From Melioribacter sp. (GTDB lineage Bacteria; Bacteroidota; Ignavibacteria; Ignavibacteriales; Melioribacteraceae): a stretch of DNA of 64,000 nucleotides. The notes under the pieces are model-generated. The model saw only the letters and a list, made by a program, of their open reading frames with translations. It made no database searches and had not been told where the DNA came from. Shown piece after piece: positions 54,671-61,945 of this stretch. Position numbers and translations under genes: made by a program. The first letter of the stretch is position 1. Each line of letters begins with the position of its first letter. The stretch covers positions 1 to 64,000 of the forward strand of contig JAHEZQ010000006.1 in NCBI GenBank assembly GCA_023250955.1. Direction: 5' to 3'.

Positions 54671-56860
54671 ATGACAATTCATTTTATGTTACCTAGACCA
54701 ATCAAATTATTAATCTCGTTAGTTTTGTTTTCCTTCATACTTGGATTGATTCCGGTTTCTCCGGAAGAAGGAATGTATCCTTTAAGTGAGATAGATAAAA
54801 TTGATCTGCAGAAAGCCGGATTAAAAATTGATCCTAAAGAAGTTTATAATCCTAATGGAGTTAGTCTTGTGGATGCGCTTGTAAGTCTTGGCGGATGTAC
54901 CGGATCTTTTATATCAGATAATGGTTTGATTATAACCAATCATCATTGTGCATTTGGTGCAATTACAAGAGCCAGCACAGTAGAAAATAATTATCTTGAA
55001 AATGGTTTTCATGCCAAAACATACGCAGAAGAAATTCCATCACAAGGAGGAATTTGCAGAATTACCGAATCATATCAGGATGTTTCAGATATAATTCTCA
55101 ATGCAATTAAAAATGTAACCGATCCGGTAGAACGTACAAAGGTAATCGCACAAAAAATAAAAGAACTTTCAGATGCGGCAGCAAATGAAAAAGAATCTAT
55201 CGTTGCAGATGTTTCAGAAATGTTTGCAGGCAAAACATATGTACTGTTCAAGTATAGAGTAATCCGCGATGTAAGACTTGTATATGCCCCTCCTCAATCA
55301 ATAGGGAATTTTGGCGGTGAAACAGATAATTGGGTTTGGCCCAGACATACAGGAGATTTTTCGTTAATGCGTGCTTATGTTGCACCGGATGGTAAAGCTG
55401 CTACTTACTCAAAAGATAATGTTCCATACAAACCGAAAAAGTTCTTAAAAATAAATCCTAACGGAGTTGAAGAAGGAGACTTTGTTTTTCAACTCGGTTA
55501 TCCCGGCAGAACATTTCGCCATCGTCCTGCACAGTATATGAAATATCAGCAGGATTATTTGCTTCCGTACATTTCCGATCTTTACCAGTATGCAATTGAA
55601 ACAATGCAAGAACTTAGTGCAGGGAACAAAGAACTTACACTCGCTTTTGCGAACCGCATAAAGGGACTTGCCAACACAATGAAAAATTATCAAGGTAAGA
55701 TTAAAGGATTGAAGAAAATAAATCTTGTTGCACAAAAACAAGAAGAAGAAAGACAGCTGCAGATATTTATAAATTCAGATCTAGAGCTGAAGGCAAAATA
55801 TGGTAACCTTTTAGAAGAGATTAAAATTGTATTTGAGAGGGTCAATCAAAATGCACAGGCCGATTTATGGCTGAGGCAGTTAAATAGTTTTTCTCCAACA
55901 CTAGCACATGCACTTTTTGTCTTGAATTACACTGAAGAGAATCAGAAACCTGATGCCGAGAAAACTCCTGCATTCCAAGAAAAAAATATCAAACGGTCTC
56001 TTGCACAATTGGAGAATACAAAACAAAATTACAATACCGATTTTGAAGAGACAATGTTGATGAAAATGCTGATTGATGCAAATGGATTCAAAAACTCCTC
56101 GCGAATAATTGCTGTTGATGAAATATTGGAAGGAAATGGAGTAGATCCGGAAGAAACTTTTCAATCATTTATTAGTAATAATATTATCAACTCAAAAATC
56201 CGCGATAAAGAATATTTTAATTCACTATTAACAAAAAAACCGGAAGAGATTGCCGCTTTACAAGATCCTCTCTTTATCTTTACCAAAAAAATTAAACAGC
56301 AAAACCAGGTTAGTGATAAAGAAAATCAAAAGAATGAAGGCAAACTTAATAAACTTTACGGCGATCTTGTTGATGTAAAAATGTTATGGAAGAAAACCAA
56401 TTTCATTCCCGATGCAAACAGTACACTACGGCTCACATACGGACACATTAAAGGTTATAATCCCTCAGATGCAGTTTATATGGAACCGTTTACTTCTGTA
56501 GATGGAGTAATTGAAAAAGGCGCAACCGGCGGTGAAGATTTTGTTATCCCTGATAAATTAAGAACTGTATATGATAAAAAGGATTTTGGAAAATATGTCA
56601 GCAAGAAAACAGGCAAACTTCCGGTTGCCATGCTATATGATATGGATACGACCGGTGGAAATTCCGGCAGCCCAGTTTTAGATGCTTATGGAAATTTGAT
56701 AGGAGTAAATTTCGATCGTGCATACGAAGCTACTATAAATGATTTTGCATGGAATGAAACATACAGCCGTTCGATTGGTGTGGATATACGATATGTTTTA
56801 TGGGTTATGGATAAAATCGGCGGTGCAGATAATTTGTTAAAGGAAATTGGAATAAACTAA
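54671..56860 (+). CDS. S46-family dipeptidyl-peptidase (DPP11-like)
   Basis: 729 residues from ATG 54671, which has GGAG 5 bases upstream; a TTG at 54644 is less likely. A signal peptide covers about 1-32. It has GGCTGSFISDNGLIITNHHCAFGAI with the catalytic His next to Cys (about 92), FGGETDNWVWPRHTGDFSLMRAYV and the Ser motif TGGNSGSPVLDAYGNLIG, followed by VNFDRAYE and SIGVDIRYVLWVMDKIGG. In S46 enzymes the residue after FD sets specificity: Arg in DPP11 (acidic residues), Gly in DPP7. Arg here predicts cleavage after Asp/Glu in the periplasm. Confidence 0.9.
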   Translation: MTIHFMLPRPIKLLISLVLFSFILGLIPVSPEEGMYPLSEIDKIDLQKAGLKIDPKEVYNPNGVSLVDALVSLGGCTGSFISDNGLIITNHHCAFGAITRASTVENNYLENGFHAKTYAEEIPSQGGICRITESYQDVSDIILNAIKNVTDPVERTKVIAQKIKELSDAAANEKESIVADVSEMFAGKTYVLFKYRVIRDVRLVYAPPQSIGNFGGETDNWVWPRHTGDFSLMRAYVAPDGKAATYSKDNVPYKPKKFLKINPNGVEEGDFVFQLGYPGRTFRHRPAQYMKYQQDYLLPYISDLYQYAIETMQELSAGNKELTLAFANRIKGLANTMKNYQGKIKGLKKINLVAQKQEEERQLQIFINSDLELKAKYGNLLEEIKIVFERVNQNAQADLWLRQLNSFSPTLAHALFVLNYTEENQKPDAEKTPAFQEKNIKRSLAQLENTKQNYNTDFEETMLMKMLIDANGFKNSSRIIAVDEILEGNGVDPEETFQSFISNNIINSKIRDKEYFNSLLTKKPEEIAALQDPLFIFTKKIKQQNQVSDKENQKNEGKLNKLYGDLVDVKMLWKKTNFIPDANSTLRLTYGHIKGYNPSDAVYMEPFTSVDGVIEKGATGGEDFVIPDKLRTVYDKKDFGKYVSKKTGKLPVAMLYDMDTTGGNSGSPVLDAYGNLIGVNFDRAYEATINDFAWNETYSRSIGVDIRYVLWVMDKIGGADNLLKEIGIN

Positions 56861-56881
56861 GTTTGCTTTAAAATTCAGATT

Positions 56882-56970
56882 GTCATTGCGAGATGTTCTG
56901 AGCCTGTCGAAGAACAAGGAAGCAATCTTTTAATTTCTGAATAGGATCGCTTGGTTGCACTCGCGATGAC
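56882..56970. repeat. palindromic intergenic repeat (GTCATTGCGAG type)
   Basis: Outer arms GTCATTGCGAG (56882-56892) and CTCGCGATGAC (56960-56970) match at 10 of 11 positions. Inside, GTTCT and AGAAC flank GAGCCTGTCGA, the familiar TTCTTCGACAGGCTCAGAA sequence of dispersed intergenic elements. It lies between convergent genes and probably has no coding role. Confidence 0.6.
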
Positions 56971-56980
56971 AATTGTGGTT

Positions 56981-57634
56981 TTAATACTCCACAAAAAAAG
57001 CGAGTACGCCAACAATAATTAAAACAATTCCGCTAATCAGTTTATCGTGATGTTCCAGAAAATGCCAGTTCAGTTTTCGCACACCCTTAGATGCAAAATG
57101 CACAAGAAACATCATTCCCAAAACTGTAACAAAAAAATAAACTATAGAAACAATTCCAATTCCCAACCAGCCTAAACGACTTGCGGTGAAATAGTAAACT
57201 TCAATTTCCAAACATGGAGAGAAGAACATTGCAACACTGAGTGTTAGTACAATTGATCTTTTACTTTTCCGTTTTTCAATTATATCATCAATGTGGATAT
57301 GATGATGGTGATGAGCCGCTTTTATTAAACTGTGCCTGTATTCCAAATAGAAATAGATTAAACCAAGAGCTATTAATATTGTTGGTGCTACATAATGAGT
57401 AATGTAATGATAAGACTCTGATAGTTTATAGCCGACCAAGCCAACAATAATTCCGATCATAACTGTACTGATTGTATGTGAAGCCCCGGTGATTGCAGTA
57501 ACTGTCAACGTTTCTGTATCGGTCCATTTCTCAGCCTTTCCGATTGCAATTAACGGAAGCCAGTGACTTGGTATTGTAGCATGAACCAAGCTAAGCAGAA
57601 GACTTCCTAAAAATATTTGTATAATTGAATTCAC
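56981..57634 (-). CDS. NicO/HupE-like membrane protein with His-rich loop
   Basis: A 217-residue inner-membrane protein with six to seven helices. The first helix carries SLVHATIPSHWLPL, the second region ITGASHTISTVMIG, both typical of nickel/cobalt efflux or TauE/NicO-like families. A cytoplasmic or periplasmic loop at about 106-117 is AAHHHHHIHIDDI, a likely metal-binding stretch. Metal transport is thus probable, but the metal and direction are not determinable. It is downstream of trpB2 in the same direction, separated by 99 bases holding a palindrome. Confidence 0.7.
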   Translation of the reverse strand: MNSIIQIFLGSLLLSLVHATIPSHWLPLIAIGKAEKWTDTETLTVTAITGASHTISTVMIGIIVGLVGYKLSESYHYITHYVAPTILIALGLIYFYLEYRHSLIKAAHHHHHIHIDDIIEKRKSKRSIVLTLSVAMFFSPCLEIEVYYFTASRLGWLGIGIVSIVYFFVTVLGMMFLVHFASKGVRKLNWHFLEHHDKLISGIVLIIVGVLAFFVEY

Positions 57635-57676
57635 TAACCCAAAATATCAAAAAAAATTGTATGTGTGGAAAGTAAT

Positions 57677-57726
57677 GTAGAGACGGGGGTATGCCGACAA
57701 GTCGGGACAAGTTATCCAGTCTCTAC
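57677..57726. repeat. palindromic intergenic element between trpB2 and the NicO-like gene
   Basis: Outer arms GTAGAGAC (57677-57684) and GTCTCTAC (57719-57726) are perfectly complementary, and an inner CCGAC-AA-GTCGG hairpin lies at 57694-57705. Such GTAGAGAC palindromes are a dispersed intergenic type in this lineage, from memory. It could terminate trpB2 transcription weakly, though no U-tract is present. Confidence 0.55.
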
Positions 57727-57733
57727 TAGATTA

Positions 57734-59080
57734 TTATACTACTGCAACCTTAGCGTAATTTGTCTTTCCAGAATAATTATCAAGCTGATCTTTCAAAAAC
57801 ATTTCGTAAGAACCTAAATCTAAAAATCCATTTCCCGATAAATTGAACAAAATTGTTTTTCTTTCTCCTGTTTCTTTACAATGCAATGCTTGAACAATTG
57901 TTTCCTTAATTGCATGAGAACTTTCCGGTGCCGGAACAATCCCTTCTGTCTGAGCAAATAACTGTGCTGCTTGAAAGACTTCCATCTGCTCATAAGCATT
58001 TGCATTAATAGCCCCGATATTATACAGCAAGGAAATTAAAGGTGCTGCACCATGATAACGCAATCCACCCGCGTGTATCTTAGGAGGAATGAAGTTATGA
58101 CCAAGCGTGTACATCTTTAGAAGCGGAGTCATTCCTGCTTCATCGCCAAAATCATATTCATAATTACCTTTGGTAAGAGAGGGACAAGATGCCGGTTCAA
58201 CAGCAATTACTTTTAGATTTTTCTTAACGCCCGTAAGTTTATCCCGCAAAAAAGGAAATGCAATTCCGGCAAAGTTACTGCCGCCACCTACACAACCAAT
58301 AACTACATCGGGATATTCATCAAACATTTCCATTTGTATCCGCGCTTCCTCGCCAATAATTGTTTGATGCAGCAATACATGATTCAATACGCTTCCCAAG
58401 CTGTAATTCGTATCATCACGCTGAACTGCCATTTCAATTGCTTCACTTATGGCAATTCCCAGAGAACCCGGAGATTCGGGATCTTTGTTCAAAACATTTC
58501 GTCCTGCATTAGTTAGAATTGATGGACTTGCATGAACTTCAGCGCCAAATAATTTCATAAATGTTTTGCGATATGGTTTTTGATTATAGCTCACTTTTAC
58601 CATAAATACTTCGCACTCCATTCCAAAATGTTTACAAGCCATTGCAAGCGCACTTCCCCACTGTCCTGCCCCGGTTTCAGTTACAAGTTTTTTTATTCCA
58701 GCTTGCTTATTGTAATATGCCTGCGCATAGGAAGTGTTTGTCTTGTGGCTTCCGGTTGGATTAGCCCCTTCATACTTAAAAAATATTTTTGCAGGCGTTT
58801 GCAATGCTTTTTCAAGATTGGTTGCGCGTATTAACGGAGTTGGCCTGCTAAGTTTATAAAGATCACGAACCTCATCCGGAATTTCTATAAAGCGTTCTTG
58901 TGTTACTTCTTGTTTGATCAACTCCATTGGGAAAATAGCGGATAGATCATGCGGACCAACCGGTTGTTTGGTGCCTGGATGAAGCGGCGGATCCATTGGT
59001 ACAGGAATATCTACCATAACATTGTAATAATGAGTTGGCATTTTGGTTTGATCAAGAAAAACTATTTTACTGCTTGACAT
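57734..59080 (-). CDS. trpB: tryptophan synthase beta-like enzyme (TrpB2 type)
   Basis: A 448-residue PLP enzyme, about 50 residues longer than TrpB1. PLP-binding Lys113 lies in NPTGSHKTNTSYAQ. It also has VTETGAGQWGSALAMACKHFGMECEVFMVK, VIGCVGGGSNFAGIAFPFL (phosphate loop) and FNLSGNGFLDLGSYE. The long N-terminal extension and KPYRKTFMKLFGAEV mark the TrpB2 group, which can make tryptophan from indole and serine without TrpA. No trpA is nearby. A perfect AAAGGAGG lies 5 bases before the ATG, and a Trp-codon leader with tandem terminators precedes it (59099-59263). Confidence 0.93.
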   Translation of the reverse strand: MSSSKIVFLDQTKMPTHYYNVMVDIPVPMDPPLHPGTKQPVGPHDLSAIFPMELIKQEVTQERFIEIPDEVRDLYKLSRPTPLIRATNLEKALQTPAKIFFKYEGANPTGSHKTNTSYAQAYYNKQAGIKKLVTETGAGQWGSALAMACKHFGMECEVFMVKVSYNQKPYRKTFMKLFGAEVHASPSILTNAGRNVLNKDPESPGSLGIAISEAIEMAVQRDDTNYSLGSVLNHVLLHQTIIGEEARIQMEMFDEYPDVVIGCVGGGSNFAGIAFPFLRDKLTGVKKNLKVIAVEPASCPSLTKGNYEYDFGDEAGMTPLLKMYTLGHNFIPPKIHAGGLRYHGAAPLISLLYNIGAINANAYEQMEVFQAAQLFAQTEGIVPAPESSHAIKETIVQALHCKETGERKTILFNLSGNGFLDLGSYEMFLKDQLDNYSGKTNYAKVAVV

Positions 59081-59085
59081 ATGAA

Positions 59086-59093
59086 CCTCCTTT
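59086..59093 (-). promoter_or_regulatory. strong ribosome binding site of trpB2
   Basis: The minus strand reads AAAGGAGG, fully complementary to the 16S rRNA 3' end, 5 bases before the ATG. It is the strongest ribosome site I noticed in the window. It begins just after the U-tract of the second attenuator terminator, so translation depends on transcription passing both terminators. Confidence 0.75.
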
Positions 59094-59098
59094 GGTTT

Positions 59099-59133
59099 AA
59101 AAAGAAAAAGCCGATGAATGGAAGTTCACGGCT
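59099..59133 (-). terminator. second attenuator terminator (segments D:E) before trpB2
   Basis: On the minus strand AGCCGTGAA (59133-59125) pairs with TTCATCGGCT (59118-59109) with one bulged T. The loop is 6 bases. It is followed by TTTT-C-TTT-TT (59108-59099). Segment D can instead pair with segment C (59145-59154), which would destroy this terminator. Confidence 0.75.
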
Positions 59134-59139
59134 GGATAC

Positions 59140-59173
59140 AAAAAAGCCGTGAACGTTTTTACCATCCACGGCT
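59140..59173 (-). terminator. first attenuator terminator (segments B:C) in the trpB2 leader
   Basis: On the minus strand AGCCGTGGA (59173-59165) pairs with TTCACGGCT (59153-59145), nine pairs including one G-U. Six T residues run from 59145 to 59140. Segment B overlaps the part that pairs with the end of the leader peptide frame, the classical arrangement for amino-acid attenuation. Confidence 0.8.
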
Positions 59174-59197
59174 TGTTGTTAATTTTTATTTAAAGCA

Positions 59198-59263
59198 TTA
59201 GGATGGCAAAGAATTGTTTCTCCACCACCAATTATTGCTTAATATGTTATTTGTGTTTGTCAT
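59198..59263 (-). CDS. trpL: tryptophan leader peptide upstream of trpB2
   Basis: A 21-codon frame, ATG at 59263-59261 and TAA at 59200-59198. Trp codons occupy positions 12-14 (TGG TGG TGG at 59230-59222), a run that is very unlikely by chance. The peptide starts MTNTNNILSNN and ends RNNSLPS. The last two codons plus preceding bases form segment A of the attenuator. There is no Shine-Dalgarno; the promoter places the transcript start only a few bases before the ATG, so translation may be leaderless. Its function is to sense charged tRNA-Trp, not as a product. Confidence 0.85.
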   Translation of the reverse strand: MTNTNNILSNNWWWRNNSLPS

Positions 59264-59271
59264 CCTAAGAA

Positions 59272-59302
59272 TAAAAGTATAATTGTTATGCGGTTTTGTC
59301 AA
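59272..59302 (-). promoter_or_regulatory. promoter of the trp leader-trpB2 unit
   Basis: On the minus strand TTG (59302-59300), a 20-base spacer, and TACTTTTA (59279-59272), the TTG-N20-TAnnTTTA layout seen at rpsT and tRNA-Lys. The same bases also read as a sigma-70-like TTGACA (59302-59297) with TATACT (59281-59276) at 15-base spacing. Only 8 bases separate the downstream box from the leader ATG. Confidence 0.55.
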
Positions 59303-59363
59303 TGTTTAACTCTTCTTTTATCAAAAAAAAATCTAAACTTTTAAATGAAATCGAGCATTTATG

Positions 59364-59435
59364 TGAGCGCGGGTGGGCTCGAACCACCGACCTTCACCTT
59401 AAAAGGGTGTTGCTCTACCACTGAGCTACGCGCCC
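59364..59435 (-). tRNA. tRNA-Lys (anticodon UUU)
   Basis: On the minus strand the acceptor stem is GGGCGCG paired with CGCGCTC (one G-U). The D arm is GCTC-AGTGGTA-GAGC. The anticodon loop CTTTTAA has UUU at 34-36, in a stem with four good pairs. The T arm is GGTGG-TTCGAGC-CCACC, and the discriminator is A. The CCA end is not encoded. It is 72 bases long and lies upstream of, and in the same direction as, the trp leader, which has its own promoter. Confidence 0.95.
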
Positions 59436-59456
59436 TCACCATTAAAATTGCGGGCG

Positions 59457-59488
59457 TAAATATAAACCTCTCCCCTTTAAATTCCAAA
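59457..59488 (-). promoter_or_regulatory. promoter of tRNA-Lys (TTTG-N20-TATATTTAC)
   Basis: On the minus strand TTTG (59488-59485), 20-base spacer (59484-59465), TATATTTA (59464-59457), then C. Both boxes and the spacer length are identical to those of the rpsT promoter at 52626-52657. The element ends 21 bases before the first tRNA base, which allows a short 5' leader for RNase P. Confidence 0.6.
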
Positions 59489-59565
59489 ACAGCTTATAAG
59501 TGCACAAAAAATTATTTTTCTCACTCTTTTTTTATATATTAAAACTCAAGTAAAAATTACCACTT

Positions 59566-60909
59566 ATGAAAGACTCAAGAATATTAGTAGCTGATGATGA
59601 TGAAACCCTTTGTTACCTTTTAAAAGAAGAATTGGTAAACGAGGGTTACTTAGTAGATGTTGTCTATGATGGTAAAGATGCCATCGAAAACCTGAAGAAA
59701 CGTTTTTATGATATTCTGTTGCTCGATCTTGAAATGCGCGAAGTTCATGGAGAAAAAGTTTTAAGTTATGCTAAAGAGAATCATCCATCTTTACAAGTAA
59801 TTGTTTTAACTGCAAAATCAGATATGCGCACAGCTATTGACTGCATTAAGCAAGGTGCATATGATTTCATTACTAAGCCTTACGAGTTTGGTCAACTTTG
59901 TGTAATTATAGAACGAGCACTTGATCATAAAGATTTGCTGTTAAAAAATAAAATCCTTTCATCAAAAATTAATCAACTCCCTACTAATAATATTATCGGT
60001 GAGAGTGATGTAATTAAAAAAATTATTCATTTAGCAGAACGTGCTGCAAAATCCGATTCCAATATTTTGCTTGAGGGCGAAACGGGAACCGGCAAAGAAC
60101 TATTCGCTGAATTTATTCACAACCATTCTAATCACGCTGATAAACCATTTGTCGCAATCAATTGCGCTTCTCTTCCGGATCAATTGATAGAGAGCGAACT
60201 TTTCGGTTATGAAAAAGGAGCATTCACTGATGCTAAAGCATCTAAACAGGGATTGGTTGAAATAGCAAATGGAGGTACACTTTTTCTCGATGAGATTGGT
60301 GAATTGAGTTTAGCATTACAACCTAAACTTTTACGATTTCTTGAAAATGGGGAATTTAGAAGAGTTGGTGGAGTTGTAAATTTAAATTCTTCTGTCCGTG
60401 TTATTGGTGCGACAAATAAAAATTTAATGGAAGAGGCGGAAAAGAAAAATTTTCGCCGCGATCTTTTGTTTAGATTAAATGTAATTACGTTAACAATTCC
60501 TCCGTTAAGGGATCGAGATGGTGATGTACTACTGCTTTCAGAATATTTTCTTCAGAAAAAATCACCAGTACGTTCTCTTAAAAAACTTTCTCCCGACGCA
60601 AAAAATGATTTACAACGATATAATTTTCCAGGTAATGTTAGAGAGCTTGAACATATAATTGAACGTGCGATAATATTTTCCGAAAGTGACACAATCCAAT
60701 CTAAAGATTTAAATGTGCCTAAAGAAGATTTTGATTTTACCAATTTTGTAAAAGATGATGGAACACTTCTAACTATGGATGAATTGGAAAAAATTCATAT
60801 CAAGCGGGCATTGGAACTTCATAGTTGGAACCGCGAAAATACTGCCCGCGCTTTAGATATAAGCCAGAAGACACTTTATTCAAAAATTCTAAAATACAGT
60901 CTAAAATAG
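59566..60909 (+). CDS. NtrC-family response regulator with variant GAFTDA loop
   Basis: A 447-residue protein: receiver 1-120 with Asp54 (LLLDLEMREVHG), AAA+ domain about 140-370 with Walker A GETGTGKE and Walker B GTLFLDEIGELS, and a Fis-type helix-turn-helix at the end (NTARALDISQKTLYSKI). The sigma-54-contacting loop reads GAFTDA (218-223), with Asp222 in place of the second Gly. The paired NtrC-like protein at 43425 keeps GAFTGA. It may therefore contact sigma-54 differently. It is followed one base later by the kinase gene at 60911. Confidence 0.92.
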   Translation: MKDSRILVADDDETLCYLLKEELVNEGYLVDVVYDGKDAIENLKKRFYDILLLDLEMREVHGEKVLSYAKENHPSLQVIVLTAKSDMRTAIDCIKQGAYDFITKPYEFGQLCVIIERALDHKDLLLKNKILSSKINQLPTNNIIGESDVIKKIIHLAERAAKSDSNILLEGETGTGKELFAEFIHNHSNHADKPFVAINCASLPDQLIESELFGYEKGAFTDAKASKQGLVEIANGGTLFLDEIGELSLALQPKLLRFLENGEFRRVGGVVNLNSSVRVIGATNKNLMEEAEKKNFRRDLLFRLNVITLTIPPLRDRDGDVLLLSEYFLQKKSPVRSLKKLSPDAKNDLQRYNFPGNVRELEHIIERAIIFSESDTIQSKDLNVPKEDFDFTNFVKDDGTLLTMDELEKIHIKRALELHSWNRENTARALDISQKTLYSKILKYSLK

Positions 60910-60910
60910 A

Positions 60911-61945
60911 ATGAAAGCGGATTCATCTGTAAAACATCTTGCACATGATCTTAATAATATTTTCACTCGTATATTAAATAGTATAGACCTACTTAAAAGA
61001 AAAGTCGCGAACATTGATACAGTACTCCCTCTTCTGAACAACATTGAAAGCGGTACTTATCTTGCATCTGAGATGATTGATGATACATTTGGCAATACTT
61101 CCAATAAAATTACCCAGCGGAAGATTAATTTAAATTCGATTATTGCTGACATTATCCGTTCATATACTTTACAGCAAAAAGATAAAATTGAATTTCACCT
61201 TTCACTCGATAAAAATCTTAATCTGGTAGTTGGTAAGTATTCTGATTTTTACCGTGTAATTTTAAATCTTGTGACTAATTCAATTGAAGCCATTGAAGAG
61301 AAAGGATCAATAAGAATCAGAACATGTAATTTAAATAACGAAGATAAAATCCAAATCATTATCAACGACAACGGAAGCGGCATTGAAAATGAGTTACTTG
61401 CACAAGTGTTCAATGAAGATTATTCTACAAAAAATAAAAACAAAATCTCGGGAGTTGGTTTATCCATAGTTAAAGAAATTATTGAGAATTATGACGGATC
61501 TATTTCAGTTTTAAGTGAAGTAGGCAAAGGTTCTGAATTTATTGTCACATTAAATTCTGCACCGTTATTAAATGAAAAACCTGCTTTAAGCGGAAAAACA
61601 ATTTTGATTGCAGAAGATGAAGATATTCTTCGTGAACTTCTTTCTGAACTTTTACAATCTTATGATTATACAATACTTACTGCTTCAAACGGAATTGAAG
61701 TTTTGGAGTTACTTAAAGTGAGAACTCCAGATTTGTTGATCATTGACCGGAAAATGCCGGAGATGGACGGAATACTTTGTCTTCAAGAGATTGAACAAGG
61801 CGGTTACATTTTACCAATCATTCTTGCTTCAGGTTCACCTTCTGAATTTGATGAAACTCTGCCCGATAATTTAGTAAGTAAAATTATTAACAAGCCGTAC
61901 AACTTTGAGGAATTACTTTCTTTAGTAAAAGAATTAATCGGGTAG
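60911..61945 (+). CDS. histidine kinase with C-terminal receiver (no sensor domain)
   Basis: A 344-residue protein starting directly with the phosphorylation helix: His12 in HLAHDLNNIFTRIL. The ATPase domain at 70-220 has NLVTNSIEAI, DNGSGIENELL and SGVGLSIVKEI. A receiver at about 230-344 has Asp in LIIDRKMPEMDG and Lys in INKPYNFEEL. No sensory or membrane region precedes the His box, so its signal must come from a partner. Its start 1 base after the regulator gene implies co-expression. The end overlaps the convergent next gene by 12 bases. Confidence 0.9.
   Translation: MKADSSVKHLAHDLNNIFTRILNSIDLLKRKVANIDTVLPLLNNIESGTYLASEMIDDTFGNTSNKITQRKINLNSIIADIIRSYTLQQKDKIEFHLSLDKNLNLVVGKYSDFYRVILNLVTNSIEAIEEKGSIRIRTCNLNNEDKIQIIINDNGSGIENELLAQVFNEDYSTKNKNKISGVGLSIVKEIIENYDGSISVLSEVGKGSEFIVTLNSAPLLNEKPALSGKTILIAEDEDILRELLSELLQSYDYTILTASNGIEVLELLKVRTPDLLIIDRKMPEMDGILCLQEIEQGGYILPIILASGSPSEFDETLPDNLVSKIINKPYNFEELLSLVKELIG

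Larger units (their letters stand above)
59099..59210 (-). promoter_or_regulatory. trpL: tandem tryptophan transcription attenuator of trpB2
   Basis: Five minus-strand segments follow the Trp codons. A is TTTGCCATCC (59210-59201, end of the leader frame). B is AGCCGTGGATGGTAAA (59173-59158). C is GTTCACGGCT (59154-59145). D is AGCCGTGAAC (59133-59124). E is TTCATCGGCT (59118-59109). A:B is a 10-bp helix with one G-U. B:C and D:E are stems ending in U-tracts (terminators). C:D is a perfect 10-bp stem. When tryptophan is low a ribosome stalled on WWW leaves A free: A:B and then C:D form and transcription continues. When it is ample the ribosome reaches the stop codon and covers A, so B:C and D:E terminate. 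The mechanism is inferred from the pairing. Confidence 0.85.

Noticed and set aside
59081-59340. T-box riboswitch upstream of trpB2
   Set aside because: No T-box core sequence (AGGGTGGNACCGCG-like) or specifier stem is seen; the WWW leader peptide with alternating hairpins explains the region better.
59345-59542. Plus-strand open frame of 65 codons containing GGLEPPTFTLKG
   Set aside because: This is the well-known spurious translation of the antisense strand of a tRNA gene; the real feature is tRNA-Lys at 59364-59435 on the minus strand.
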